From JAHBVH01 sp034432375 (GTDB lineage Bacteria > Chloroflexota > Anaerolineae > Caldilineales > Caldilineaceae): a stretch of DNA of 64,000 nt. Below, in pieces: positions 33,613 to 42,005 of this stretch. The notes beneath the pieces were generated by a model. That model worked only from the letters and a program-made list of their open reading frames with translations. It did no database searches and was not told the origin of the DNA. Where the stretch lies: assembly GCA_034432375.1 (NCBI GenBank), contig DAOUCA010000107.1, positions 1 through 64,000 on the forward strand, written 5' to 3'. The position numbers were made by a program, and so were the translations under genes. How positions within the stretch are numbered: the first letter of the stretch is position 1; each line of letters begins with the position of its first letter.

Positions 33613-36294
33613 ACCGGCCATGGCAACATCAATATCAACCAAAGCCGCCATGTTACTGTTCAGCTCTTTGCGTGGCCCATCGATGCTGTGCGCCGTTGGG
33701 CCGTTGATTTCTTCCGTGTCGAGGAGGCCGATGAGCACGCTCGTTCCAGTTGGGCTGGCATGACGCTCTATGGGCTTGGCGCAGCAATGCAACGCATTTC
33801 GAGCGAAAGCTTCCTCACGCTGCTATTGGTCGTGGTTGTAGCAACCCTTGCCCTCTGGTTTGTTGCTCCATTGCTAGCCTGGCCACAGCCGGATCTCCAG
33901 GAACGCTTCTTGGCTTGCGTGCGTTTTGCTGGGGCGTCACTGCTTTTGCCCCTGTTCATTGCCGCGTTAATTCAGCCAGAAGGTCGCGAAAAATTCACCA
34001 CTGCTGCCACTGCGGAAGATGGCGCGTCGGCTGGGTCCGCACGCATCTACCGGCGGCTGCTGCTCCTCAAACTGGCCGGTGCGTGGACCGGCTTTGGTGC
34101 CCTATCCGGCACGGTGCTAATCGTGGCGATTCTTTGGTATCATCTCTTTGGTCAACCGCTGCCGCTCGTGGGGCGTTGGCTGCTCACCCTTTTGCCGCCT
34201 TTTTTCGCCTATGTCTCCGCCCGCCGGATCCCCCTCGACCGCTATAAAATGTTTGACGGCCAACTCCGCCTTCACGCGGCCGACCCACTCTTTGCCGTTG
34301 TCTTTGCGCTCTTTGGCCCAGCGCTGGCCGCGGTTGTCTATTGGGGGCATTGGTTTCTCATCAACCAGGGTGCCATGCTGGCGGTGCTATTGGCCATTGT
34401 GGCGCTAACCATCGGGCAGATCCGTCAACAAGATCCGCAGCGCTTTCCGGATCCCCTGCTGATTCTGATCTTGGGGCTACTCTTGCCGTTGGGCTTTCTG
34501 CTGCTTTTTTTCTTTGACATGGCTCCCGTGGTGCCGCCGCCAACTTTTGCGCGAGGCGAAGTTGGCCTCTTTGTCGCCCTCTCAATTTACCTTTTTGGCA
34601 TCACGCTTGTGTTGGCAACCGTCGGTGTGCGACAGCGTACACTGCTAACGATCCAGATTATGTTGGCCTTCCTCGTCATGATGCTGTTGCTGTTGGGGGC
34701 GCTATTGATTGATCTGTGGATCGGTCGTGTTGCGGTCGTTGGTGTGCTACTGTTTTGGTATCTGTGGGGGCGGCAATGGGCGAATGCACGCCAGTGGTTT
34801 GTCCTTCATCCCAGTGTAGATGGACTGGTTTGGGCGCTTATCGCTGCGGCTGTTTTGGGCAGGTTCACGGCGATTCCGCTTTGGCTCAACGCCACGCTCT
34901 TTGGGCTGATTGCCGCTCTGCTCTGTCTATGGGCCTATCGCGTGGAGACTCCAATTGGGGAGATTCCGCCGGTGCCAACGGATACTGAGGCAACAGCAAC
35001 GACTGCTACCGCCGTCGCAGCGACAACGAAATCGCCGATCAATGCTCAACTGTTATCGGCGATGATCGTGCTCGCCCTGTTGATCACAGCGGTGGCGGTG
35101 CTGTGGGGTGTCGGTCGATGGTCAGGACTGCAACCGGTCCCGGTCACCCACTTCGTCATTACTGAGTGGACATTCGATGGGTCAATGACCACAAAGGGCG
35201 TGCCGACAACGATCTACACGGAGGGGGTCCGTAGTACGCTTTATGAGAAACTGGCGCTGGTTGATGGGCTGGCGGGCATCGGCCGTTTCGATCCCACGCT
35301 GCTGGAGCGGAACGACCGACAAGTGGCGTATTGGATCCAAGGCCGCACGCAGCAAAAGACGGCGGAGGGGCTGATTGAATTGTCGGCGTCGATCGCTCGG
35401 GGCAATGATGAATTTCTCGGCACGGTTAGCGTGGAAGGGCCAGTGGATGGGACAGAGTCGGGGGTAACAGGCTGCCTGCTAATCCTGCAGCAACAATTGG
35501 CGCTGCAACTTTTGGAGAAGCTGGCGGTCCGCCCATCCGCAGAGAGCGTCGCCGCAATGGCCGCAACGCCGACGACGGATTGCAAAGCGTTGGCGCTCAA
35601 CAATCAAGCTGCGGAAGAAATCGTGGCTGGACATCCCGACGGTGCCATCTACCGATTGGAGGAGGCGTTACACCTTGACCCCAATTATGGCGATGCGTAC
35701 AACAACATGAGCCGTGGCTTTTATCAACGCGGAGAATTTGACACTGCCGTTGCGTTTGCCCAAAAAGCGCTGGCACAGCAACCGCGCAACCCCATTTATA
35801 ACTATAATCTGGGACTAGCCTACGAACGAACCGGGACGCATGAAGACGCCATTGCTGCATATCAACGGGCGCTAGACGAAGAACCGCTTTATGTCAATGC
35901 CCTCAATAACTTAGGCTTTACCTTGCTGCTGACAGGCAATATCACCGATGCGCAGGCTCAGATTGACAAGGGGTTGGCGCTAGACGATATGCTGCCGGCC
36001 CTCCACAAAAACCGCGGGCGAATCCTGCTGGAACAGGGCGAACCCGCCGCTGCCGTACGGGCGTTTGAAGCGGCTATGACACAGAGTGGAACCGAGCCGT
36101 TCCCAGAAGCGCTCTTTTACCTGGCCGTGGCGCAACATCAACTCGGCGATTCTGGCAGAGCTTGTGCCACTCTAACGACCTACGGCCAGAGCGCGGCCGC
36201 CGATGAATCCACACGCGTCAAACAGGCCGCATCATTTTGGCGTGAATGGCAATGTGTGGCGCAACCGGCAGTCGCCCCGACTGTAGCACGATAA
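33589..36294 (+). CDS. Polytopic membrane protein with C-terminal TPR domain
   Basis: 901-aa protein read from GTG 33589, which overlaps the previous stop (TAGTG) and lacks a ribosome site. Residues 1-25 repeat the beta motif of its neighbour's tail (AIHTGHGNININQSRHVTV). About ten membrane spans follow between ~65 and 505 (e.g. LTLLLVVVVATLALWFVAPL, ILILGLLLPLGFLLLFFF). A soluble domain of unknown fold (about 515-665, FVITEWTFDG, YWIQGRTQQK) leads into four to six TPRs (about 670-880: AYNNMSRGFYQRGEFDTAV, YNYNLGLAYERTGTHEDAI). The pair with the TCAD9 kinase looks like one module: either co-translated subunits or a frameshift fusion anchoring the kinase to the membrane. Function unknown. Confidence 0.8.
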   Translation: MDDATAIHTGHGNININQSRHVTVQLFAWPIDAVRRWAVDFFRVEEADEHARSSWAGMTLYGLGAAMQRISSESFLTLLLVVVVATLALWFVAPLLAWPQPDLQERFLACVRFAGASLLLPLFIAALIQPEGREKFTTAATAEDGASAGSARIYRRLLLLKLAGAWTGFGALSGTVLIVAILWYHLFGQPLPLVGRWLLTLLPPFFAYVSARRIPLDRYKMFDGQLRLHAADPLFAVVFALFGPALAAVVYWGHWFLINQGAMLAVLLAIVALTIGQIRQQDPQRFPDPLLILILGLLLPLGFLLLFFFDMAPVVPPPTFARGEVGLFVALSIYLFGITLVLATVGVRQRTLLTIQIMLAFLVMMLLLLGALLIDLWIGRVAVVGVLLFWYLWGRQWANARQWFVLHPSVDGLVWALIAAAVLGRFTAIPLWLNATLFGLIAALLCLWAYRVETPIGEIPPVPTDTEATATTATAVAATTKSPINAQLLSAMIVLALLITAVAVLWGVGRWSGLQPVPVTHFVITEWTFDGSMTTKGVPTTIYTEGVRSTLYEKLALVDGLAGIGRFDPTLLERNDRQVAYWIQGRTQQKTAEGLIELSASIARGNDEFLGTVSVEGPVDGTESGVTGCLLILQQQLALQLLEKLAVRPSAESVAAMAATPTTDCKALALNNQAAEEIVAGHPDGAIYRLEEALHLDPNYGDAYNNMSRGFYQRGEFDTAVAFAQKALAQQPRNPIYNYNLGLAYERTGTHEDAIAAYQRALDEEPLYVNALNNLGFTLLLTGNITDAQAQIDKGLALDDMLPALHKNRGRILLEQGEPAAAVRAFEAAMTQSGTEPFPEALFYLAVAQHQLGDSGRACATLTTYGQSAAADESTRVKQAASFWREWQCVAQPAVAPTVAR

Positions 36295-36309
36295 GTACGG
36301 AGAGAACCC

Positions 36310-37098
36310 CTATTTCCCCTCCAGCGCCTTGCGCATCTCTTCCCCGTTCTCCTTCAGCCATTGATAAAGAATCGAGATATCGGTGCCGATGCTAAAGTGG
36401 CGCACGCCCATGTCGAGGTAGTAGCGTGCCTGGTCCGGCGAGCCAATCTCGGCGCGCGCCGGCACCCCCATCTTGATCGCCGTCTCGAAGACCTGCTTCT
36501 CAACCGCCAGCATCTCTGGTGACGAGCGCTTGCCGGCCATGCCGACATTCATGCTGTAATCCGAGCCACCCCATTGGATCATATCGACCCCATCGAGTTC
36601 GAGGATCTCTTCCAGATTGTCAACCGCGCCCTTTTTCTCGATCATAAAGGCGTTCACCGTGTCGGCCAGGGCGTCAACGTAGGCTTGGTTGCCGCCATAG
36701 TTCATGTAGGAATGGCGGCGGGTGGCGACGCCATAGTAGCCGCCATGCTCTGGCGTGTCCGGCCGCGCAATGCGGATGCACTCCTTGACATGTTCGACGG
36801 AATGGCAGTCGGAGAAGAGGACACTCTGGAAGCCGGAGCCGATTGCACGCTGCGCAATGTATTGGTTGTTGGCAAAATCGACCTTGATCATGCTGCCCAG
36901 GTTGTGCAGTTCAGCGGCCCGACAGAGATTATCGAGATCGTGCAGATCATAGGGACCATATTCGGCAACAAATTCAACATAGTCATAGATGCCGGTGAGG
37001 CCAATCGCTTCCACGATTGAAGGCCAGGTCGAATGGATGTGGGTGCTCAGGGTTGGTTTGTCGTTTTTGAGTAGGGTACGGAAGCTGTTTTCGCGCAT
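36310..37098 (-). CDS. HpcH/HpaI aldolase/citrate lyase-family protein
   Basis: 262-aa TIM-barrel aldolase. Family signatures: an N-terminal PTLSTHIHS where related enzymes have G-x-W/H, EFVAEYGPYDLHDLDNL (acidic ligand on strand 2), SVLFSDCHSVEHVKECI, then LDGVDMIQWGGSDYSMNVGM, where the usual metal and substrate loop (GPxDLS) reads GGSDYS. Such enzymes cleave or form 2-keto-3-deoxy acids with pyruvate. The exact substrate is open. Start ATG 37098 with AAAGG about 11 nt upstream. It converges on the TPR membrane protein with a 15-nt gap and no terminator. Confidence 0.85.
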   Translation of the reverse strand: MRENSFRTLLKNDKPTLSTHIHSTWPSIVEAIGLTGIYDYVEFVAEYGPYDLHDLDNLCRAAELHNLGSMIKVDFANNQYIAQRAIGSGFQSVLFSDCHSVEHVKECIRIARPDTPEHGGYYGVATRRHSYMNYGGNQAYVDALADTVNAFMIEKKGAVDNLEEILELDGVDMIQWGGSDYSMNVGMAGKRSSPEMLAVEKQVFETAIKMGVPARAEIGSPDQARYYLDMGVRHFSIGTDISILYQWLKENGEEMRKALEGK

Positions 37099-37158
37099 GA
37101 GGAGCCTTTCTTAACGTTTAGGTGGATCACTATGGTTGCTTGATTGGAGGAATGACTA

Positions 37159-37262
37159 ACTCATGTTACGCAGTAAACATGTCGGTCTCGAGTACTCCGC
37201 ATCCCCAGATGCGGAGTACTCGAGTAGCGTGGTGCCTTTATGGGAAGATGCGTAACATGAGT
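37159..37262. repeat. 104-bp palindromic element
   Basis: Perfect 14-bp ends ACTCATGTTACGCA and TGCGTAACATGAGT enclose a second perfect stem: CTCGAGTACTCCGCATC with GATGCGGAGTACTCGAG and a CCCA loop. It directly precedes a family-A copy. Confidence 0.88.
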
Positions 37263-37267
37263 CTCTG

Positions 37268-37349
37268 ATAGACTAATCATTTAAAAGTCATACGTAGTAG
37301 AATACTTTTACACGAGAGAGGCTGTATGACTTTTAAGCATTTTATCTAT
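37268..37349 (+). repeat. 82-bp MITE-like element, copy 4 (family A)
   Basis: The most regular copy. ATAGACTAATCATTTAAAAG (left end) matches the complement of CTTTTAAGCATTTTATCTAT (right end) at most positions. The core is AATACTTTTACACGAGAG. It lies five nt after the 104-bp palindrome. Confidence 0.88.
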
Positions 37350-37377
37350 GAGTAAAAGCGAGAAAGTTTTGGAAAGC

Positions 37378-37436
37378 GGAGGCTGAGCTTGTCGAAGCCA
37401 GGGCCGCTTTGGCTTCGAAAAGCTCAGCCTCCGCTA
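37378..37436. repeat. GAGCTTGTCGAAG-type palindrome
   Basis: GGAGGCTGAGCTTGTCGAAG with its inverted partner CTTCGAAAAGCTCAGCCTCC, around GCCAGGGCCGCTTTGG. The same core occurs at ~31458, in the coding sequence at ~38149-38166, and twice at 50996-51041. Confidence 0.8.
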
Positions 37437-37454
37437 CGTCAATTTTATTTCTAC

Positions 37455-37569
37455 TACGACAACGTTAAATTCGACAAGATTTACAAAATTTACAGGATTG
37501 CTACAGCAGAGAGAAAGTCCTGTGAATCTTGTTCATCCTGTCTACTGATTGAAATTTAACGTTGTCGTA
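37455..37569. repeat. 115-bp palindromic element, copy 1 (family C)
   Basis: TACGACAACGTTAAATT ends are inverted at 37455 and 37569. The interior carries ACAAGATTTACAAAATTTAC and TCTTGTTCATCCTGTC. It matches 62393-62506 in ends and interior (dyad of GACAGGAT with ATCCTGTC). Non-coding and AT-rich relative to surroundings. The remaining 37570-37672 is AT-rich (AATTAATAATTAATTGACAA) and featureless. Confidence 0.85.
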
Positions 37570-37672
37570 CTACTTACTTTTTCGCTTTTACTTACTATAA
37601 CAGGAAATGGAGGCCAGAAATAATTAATAATTAATTGACAATAATTAATTGTGAATGATGTGATTTCGTAGA

Positions 37673-39112
37673 TCAGTCTCTTCTGGAAGAGCCTTTATGA
37701 GTTATTGGCGGTAGCCCTGCCATGACGACTGCATCGAGAATTTTACGATAACCGGTGCAACGACACAAGTTACCGGTTAATGCCTCTGCGGCCTCGGCGC
37801 GTGTCGGCTGGGGACGCTCTTCGAGCAACTTGGCGGCGCTCATGAGGAAGCCAGGGGTACAGTAGCCACATTGGACGCCGCCACTCCCGATGAACGCTTG
37901 CTGCACCGGATGTAACTGCTCGGAATTGCTCAGCCCTTCCACTGTCACAACTGTGCTGCTGGCTGCCCGCTCGGCAGGGACCAGACAAGCCATCACCGCC
38001 ATGCCATCGAGAAAGACGGTGCACGCCCCACATTCCCCTTCCGCACAGCCCTCCTTCACGCCAACAAAACCCGCCGCGCGTAGACTATCAAGCAAGGTCA
38101 TATCGCCACACAACTCGACAGCTTTCCCATTCACCATTGCTACCGGTTGCTGAGCCTGTCGAAGCACCGGCCATTTCCCCGCTGTCTCGCCCCACAACAA
38201 AATCGGCGCTTCACTCCAGCCGGCGCGTGCTTCGCCATTGCGAAGCACGCGCAAGATTCGCTCAACCAGCGTCTTGACCATCGCGCGGCGATACTCAGCG
38301 CTGCTGCGGATATCAGCAATCGGGTTGGCACTTTCCAGCGCAAGACGACCCGCTTCGGCAATGACTTCGGCGGTGAGGATTTTTTCGCGAAGGAATGCTT
38401 CAGCGGCACCCGCGCGCACAATCGTCGGTGCCACTGCGCCTAAGCTAATCCGCGCCTCACGGATCGGGCTTGTCGCTGGATCACCGTCGCAATCAACCAC
38501 GGCCGCCACGGTGATCACACTGATCGCCTGGGCGCGGCGCAAACCGAGCTTGATAAAGGTACCCCGCTCTGTTGCTGTCAAGGGCGTAAATGAGATGCGC
38601 GTGAGGATCTCATCGGCGGCCAGATCGACCTTGCGAAAGCCGGTGACAAATTGCGTCAGCGGCACGGTCCGTTCGCCACGCGCCGCGCTCTGCAGGGTCA
38701 CCGTGGCGTTGAGCGCAACCAGGGGTACAATCGAATCGTTGGCGGGGCTGGCAGTGATGATGTTGCCGGCCACGGTGGCGCGGTTGCGGATCTGCGGCGC
38801 GCCAATCTCCCAACAGGCGCGAGCGATGGGAAAGGCTTTCTGGACAATCAACTCGCTGGCTACACATTGGTTGTGCGTCACCAATGGCCCCAGGTGGATC
38901 TGGCCATCGGCTTCCCATATGTCGGCCAGACCGGGGATGCGCGTCAGGTCGATCAGGCCGGGGATGCCGCCGTTGGGCGTCTTGCGTACGTCGCGATCCA
39001 GTTCGATCAGGAGATCGGTGCCGCCGGCGATGAGGCGGGCATTTTCGCCATGCTCGGCTTTGGCGGCAAGCGCTTTGTCGAGAGTGGTGGGGGCTAGATA
39101 AAAGGGGTACAT
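37673..39112 (-). CDS. FAD subunit + 2Fe-2S subunit fusion of a molybdenum hydroxylase
   Basis: 479-aa fusion. Residues 1-~290 are the CoxM-type FAD domain (AGGTDLL; RNRATVAGNIITASPANDS; C-terminal helical domain). Residues ~325-470 are the CoxS-type iron-sulfur domain. The plant-type cluster is CAEGECGACTVFLDG, and the second pair of motifs are CGYCTPGF and CRCTGYRKI. In XdhA-type proteins the order is the reverse. The junction reads VLRQAQQP, the translation of a GAGCTTGTCGAAG-type repeat (38149-38166), so a repeat seems to lie at or near the fusion point. No molybdopterin-binding large subunit is within the window. Start ATG 39112 (AAGGAT upstream), not the TTG one codon before. Confidence 0.9.
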   Translation of the reverse strand: MYPFYLAPTTLDKALAAKAEHGENARLIAGGTDLLIELDRDVRKTPNGGIPGLIDLTRIPGLADIWEADGQIHLGPLVTHNQCVASELIVQKAFPIARACWEIGAPQIRNRATVAGNIITASPANDSIVPLVALNATVTLQSAARGERTVPLTQFVTGFRKVDLAADEILTRISFTPLTATERGTFIKLGLRRAQAISVITVAAVVDCDGDPATSPIREARISLGAVAPTIVRAGAAEAFLREKILTAEVIAEAGRLALESANPIADIRSSAEYRRAMVKTLVERILRVLRNGEARAGWSEAPILLWGETAGKWPVLRQAQQPVAMVNGKAVELCGDMTLLDSLRAAGFVGVKEGCAEGECGACTVFLDGMAVMACLVPAERAASSTVVTVEGLSNSEQLHPVQQAFIGSGGVQCGYCTPGFLMSAAKLLEERPQPTRAEAAEALTGNLCRCTGYRKILDAVVMAGLPPITHKGSSRRD

Positions 39113-39176
39113 CAAACGCTATCCTTGCTCATTATCGGTGGCACTGTGCGCATCGTTTTCTCTTTCACAACAAGAG

Positions 39177-39962
39177 TCAGCTATGCGTTACCTGCCAACA
39201 CAACTGCTGGAGTGGCGCTTCTACCAACGCAGTATGGTACGCTGCCTCATTGGCAAAATAGCGTTGATCAAGCAGCCGCCCATAAATCGATACTTCGAAG
39301 CTGTCAACCCCAAAGGGCCACGGGTCAAAAGTGATCACCTTCTCGTCAAACTTCATCCGAATATCAACCTGCTCGCGGTGGTTGAGCGGGCACTGCGGCA
39401 TCACCCGCTCGTTGCCCCAGGGGATCGCCACTTGGAGCACGGCAAAGTCGCCAAATTGGAGCAGCCGCGTGTTTGCGTTGAGCGCTTCTTCGCTAAGCCA
39501 TTCTGTAAACTGAGGGTTATCTGCAAAAAGGAGGCGAACCTGGCGGGCCAATGCTTCCTGCTCGGCAATAAAGGCCATGGTTGCTTGCTTGACCTGCGCA
39601 TCGCTAATCTGATCGAGCGCGCCTTGGTAGAGCCACGCCGCGTGACGACCGACCGGCAGCGCGGCGTAGGGGTGTTGCGCATAGACACGGCTAACACTGA
39701 GTCGCCAGAGATCCAACTTGGCCAATGGTTCGTCATCTTTGAGAAAATCCATGGGATAGCCATTGGTGCAGAGGCGAGGGTGCAACTCCCACTCGTACCA
39801 GCCATTGTCATGTTGGCTGACGGCGAGCATCATCTCGGCGTAGGGGGTTGGTTTGGCAAAATCACGGTTGCCCCAATGCTCGACAAATTGGGCGGCCATC
39901 AGCGCGTGGGTCGTTTGATTGAGACAAAGCAGTTGCCCATTGGGCATCTCGCGCACGATCAT
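39177..39962 (-). CDS. DUF3891-family protein
   Basis: 262-aa protein with an all-helical look: VREMPNGQLLCLNQTTHALMA, AVSQHDNGWYEWE (HDxGW-type motif) and PWPFGVDSFEV near the end. The His and Asp of QHDNGW recall metal-dependent HD-like proteins, but no function is established for the family as far as I know. I start at the ATG at 39962. It overlaps the stop of the preceding small membrane gene in ATGA style, which argues for translational coupling; the in-frame Met six codons earlier lies inside that gene. Confidence 0.75.
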   Translation of the reverse strand: MIVREMPNGQLLCLNQTTHALMAAQFVEHWGNRDFAKPTPYAEMMLAVSQHDNGWYEWELHPRLCTNGYPMDFLKDDEPLAKLDLWRLSVSRVYAQHPYAALPVGRHAAWLYQGALDQISDAQVKQATMAFIAEQEALARQVRLLFADNPQFTEWLSEEALNANTRLLQFGDFAVLQVAIPWGNERVMPQCPLNHREQVDIRMKFDEKVITFDPWPFGVDSFEVSIYGRLLDQRYFANEAAYHTALVEAPLQQLCWQVTHS

Positions 39963-40261
39963 GGCGTGCCCTTCCGCCACTGGCGCCAGCCCAGAAAGCC
40001 GATCAACCCACCCACCATCATGCTGCCAAAGGCGGCCACGAGCGAAAGCTGTAAACCGCGCCGCGCGATCACCATGTGGCTGGTCAACAGCGTGATCCCA
40101 CCGACGACCATGGGCGGTGTTACTGGTGATTCTACGCCTGGTGTATTGAAGACCGCCTCTTGCATCTTGTCGATCTGCCCCTCCATCTGCTCGCTGCTCC
40201 AGATCAGATAGAGCGGGAGTAAGGCTGCCAAGTATAGACTACTAAAGAAGAATTTGAGCAT
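39959..40261 (-). CDS. Small two-span membrane protein coupled to DUF3891
   Basis: 100-aa protein. The N-terminal segment is hydrophobic (MLKFFFSSLYLAALLPLYLI). A ~40-residue polar loop (MEGQIDKMQEAVFNTPGVE) follows, then a second hydrophobic half (MVVGGITLL; LVAAFGSMMVGGLIGFLGW) and a basic end. It ends in an ATGA overlap with the DUF3891 gene. No recognisable family. Ribosome site weak (AGGCAA). Confidence 0.6.
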   Translation of the reverse strand: MLKFFFSSLYLAALLPLYLIWSSEQMEGQIDKMQEAVFNTPGVESPVTPPMVVGGITLLTSHMVIARRGLQLSLVAAFGSMMVGGLIGFLGWRQWRKGTP

Positions 40262-40286
40262 AGATTTGCCTGTTTACTGGTGCCTA

Positions 40287-40412
40287 CGCTCCAGCGTAGT
40301 CACTTCCCCTGACGCTCCAGCGTCAAGTCGATAGGATGACCATGCTGCTCACCGCCATGACTACTCGACGCTGGAGCGTCGGGGGGAGCATTCCACGCAG
40401 AGCGTGGAACGA
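40287..40412. repeat. Cluster of ACGCTCCAGCGT palindromes
   Basis: ACGCTCCAGCGT occurs twice and its near-complement ACGCTGGAGCGT once, followed by a CCACGC...GCGTGG hairpin just after the cysS stop. It may serve as terminator for cysS, and is otherwise a repeat cluster. Confidence 0.8.
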
Positions 40413-40419
40413 GTAAGGA

Positions 40420-41796
40420 TTAGGTTCGCAGCCGCACGCGTGCCCCGTCCGCGGTATCTTTCAACTCGTAGCCAGCGGCCTGGATCTGGTCGCGTAAGGC
40501 ATCGGCCTCCTGCCATTGACGTGCTTTGCGGGCATGTTGCCGCTGCTCTACCAAGGCGAGAATCTCATCTGGCACAACGGTCTCTGTCGGCTGCCATTCC
40601 GCCAACCCCAGCCCCAAGACGCGGTCAAAGTGCAGGATGGTTGCCTTTTTGGCCGACGGCGGCAGATCGCTGCGCACCAACTCCCAAACGACTGCCACGG
40701 CGCGCGGCATATTCAAGTCATCGTTGATCTGCGCTGCAAAGTGATCCAGCATCCCTTCGTCGACGCTGCCGGCATCGCCCCAACTGTGGACCGCCGTGCG
40801 CAGCCGTTGCAACGCCGTCGCCGCGCCATCGAGCCCTTCCCAGGTGAAATTGAGCTTGGCGCGATAGTGGCCGCTGAGGCAGAAGAAGCGGTAGACGAGC
40901 GGGTCATAGCCGCGGTCGATCAGCGTCTGCACGCGCAGAAAATCGCCGGCTGACTTAGCCATCTTGGCTTCGTCGATCTGCAAAAAATAGCCATGTAGCC
41001 AGAAGTTGGCCAGGTGGGTGCCGTGACACGCCTCGGTCTGCGCGATCTCATTCGAATGGTGCACGGGAATATGATCTTCGCCGCCGCAGTGGATGTCAAA
41101 AAAGTTGCCGAGAAATTTGGCCGACATCGCCGAGCACTCGATATGCCAGCCGGGGAAGCCAACGCCCCAAGGGCTTGGCCATTCCATTTGGCGGCTCTGG
41201 TCGGTGGGGCTAAATTTCCAAAGAGCAAAGTCGGTCGGATTGCGCTTCTCGCCCATCTCCACCCGCATCCCGGCCTGTAGCCCTTCGATCTTGAGGCGGG
41301 CCAGATAGCCATAATCGCTCAACTTGGCCGTGTCAAAGTAGATGCCGTCACTCGTGCGATAGCTGTAGCCATTGGCCTCAATACACTCGATCATCGCGAT
41401 CTGCTCAGGAATATAATCCGTGGCGCGACACCAGATCGTCGGCTCCAGAATGTTGAGTCGCGCTAGATCTGCCTGAAATGCTTCTGTGTAAAAGGCGGCG
41501 ATCTCCCAGGCGGTCTGCCCCGTGCGCCGTGAACCCTTCTCCATCTTGTCCTCACCGCTGTCGGCATCGGAGACGAGGTGGCCGACGTCGGTGATATTCA
41601 TCACATGCTTGACAGAGTAGCGATTGAATTCGAGCACGCGGCGCAGAATATCTTCAAAGAGGTAGGTGCGGAGGTTACCGATATGCGCGTAGTCATAGAC
41701 GGTTGGGCCGCAGGTGTAGAGTCCCACTTCCGGCGGGTTCAGCGGTGCAAAATCGCGCAAACTGCGCGTGTAGGTATCGTATAGGCGTAGGTTCAT
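40420..41796 (-). CDS. cysS: Cysteinyl-tRNA synthetase
   Basis: 458-aa class I aminoacyl-tRNA synthetase that charges tRNA-Cys. The HIGH motif is AHIGN (38-41). Zn ligands are Cys29 (TCGPTVYD), the Cys of WHIECSAM, and His/Glu in HHSNEIAQTEA. KMSKS appears as KMAKS (about 276-280, EAKMAKSAGDF). The anticodon-binding tail ends QARKARQWQEADALRDQI-like and GYELKDTADG. The length is normal. I start at ATG 41796, where the family begins (MNLRLYDTYTRSL); the frame is open 46 codons further. No strong ribosome site and no T-box-like leader are visible. Confidence 0.96.
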   Translation of the reverse strand: MNLRLYDTYTRSLRDFAPLNPPEVGLYTCGPTVYDYAHIGNLRTYLFEDILRRVLEFNRYSVKHVMNITDVGHLVSDADSGEDKMEKGSRRTGQTAWEIAAFYTEAFQADLARLNILEPTIWCRATDYIPEQIAMIECIEANGYSYRTSDGIYFDTAKLSDYGYLARLKIEGLQAGMRVEMGEKRNPTDFALWKFSPTDQSRQMEWPSPWGVGFPGWHIECSAMSAKFLGNFFDIHCGGEDHIPVHHSNEIAQTEACHGTHLANFWLHGYFLQIDEAKMAKSAGDFLRVQTLIDRGYDPLVYRFFCLSGHYRAKLNFTWEGLDGAATALQRLRTAVHSWGDAGSVDEGMLDHFAAQINDDLNMPRAVAVVWELVRSDLPPSAKKATILHFDRVLGLGLAEWQPTETVVPDEILALVEQRQHARKARQWQEADALRDQIQAAGYELKDTADGARVRLRT

Positions 41797-42005
41797 GGTT
41801 TGGTCTAGGTTTTTTATTGCGTTTACCTGGATACGGTTTGCGTAGTGCGTTTTCCGTGTGCTGATGGGGAGTGATTGGTGCGCAACCGAGAGATCGTGAT
41901 AATGGTTGAAGCAGTGGTTCGTTTCAAGCTGCACATATAGATCGGGTTACAGTACACGCAAAACGCAACACCCGCAGGCGACTGCGTCGCGGCCACGCAT
42001 CCATT

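Noticed and set aside
39138..40211. 357-aa plus-strand ORF opposite DUF3891
   Set aside because: Antisense shadow; the minus strand has two coupled genes with an ATGA overlap and coherent proteins.
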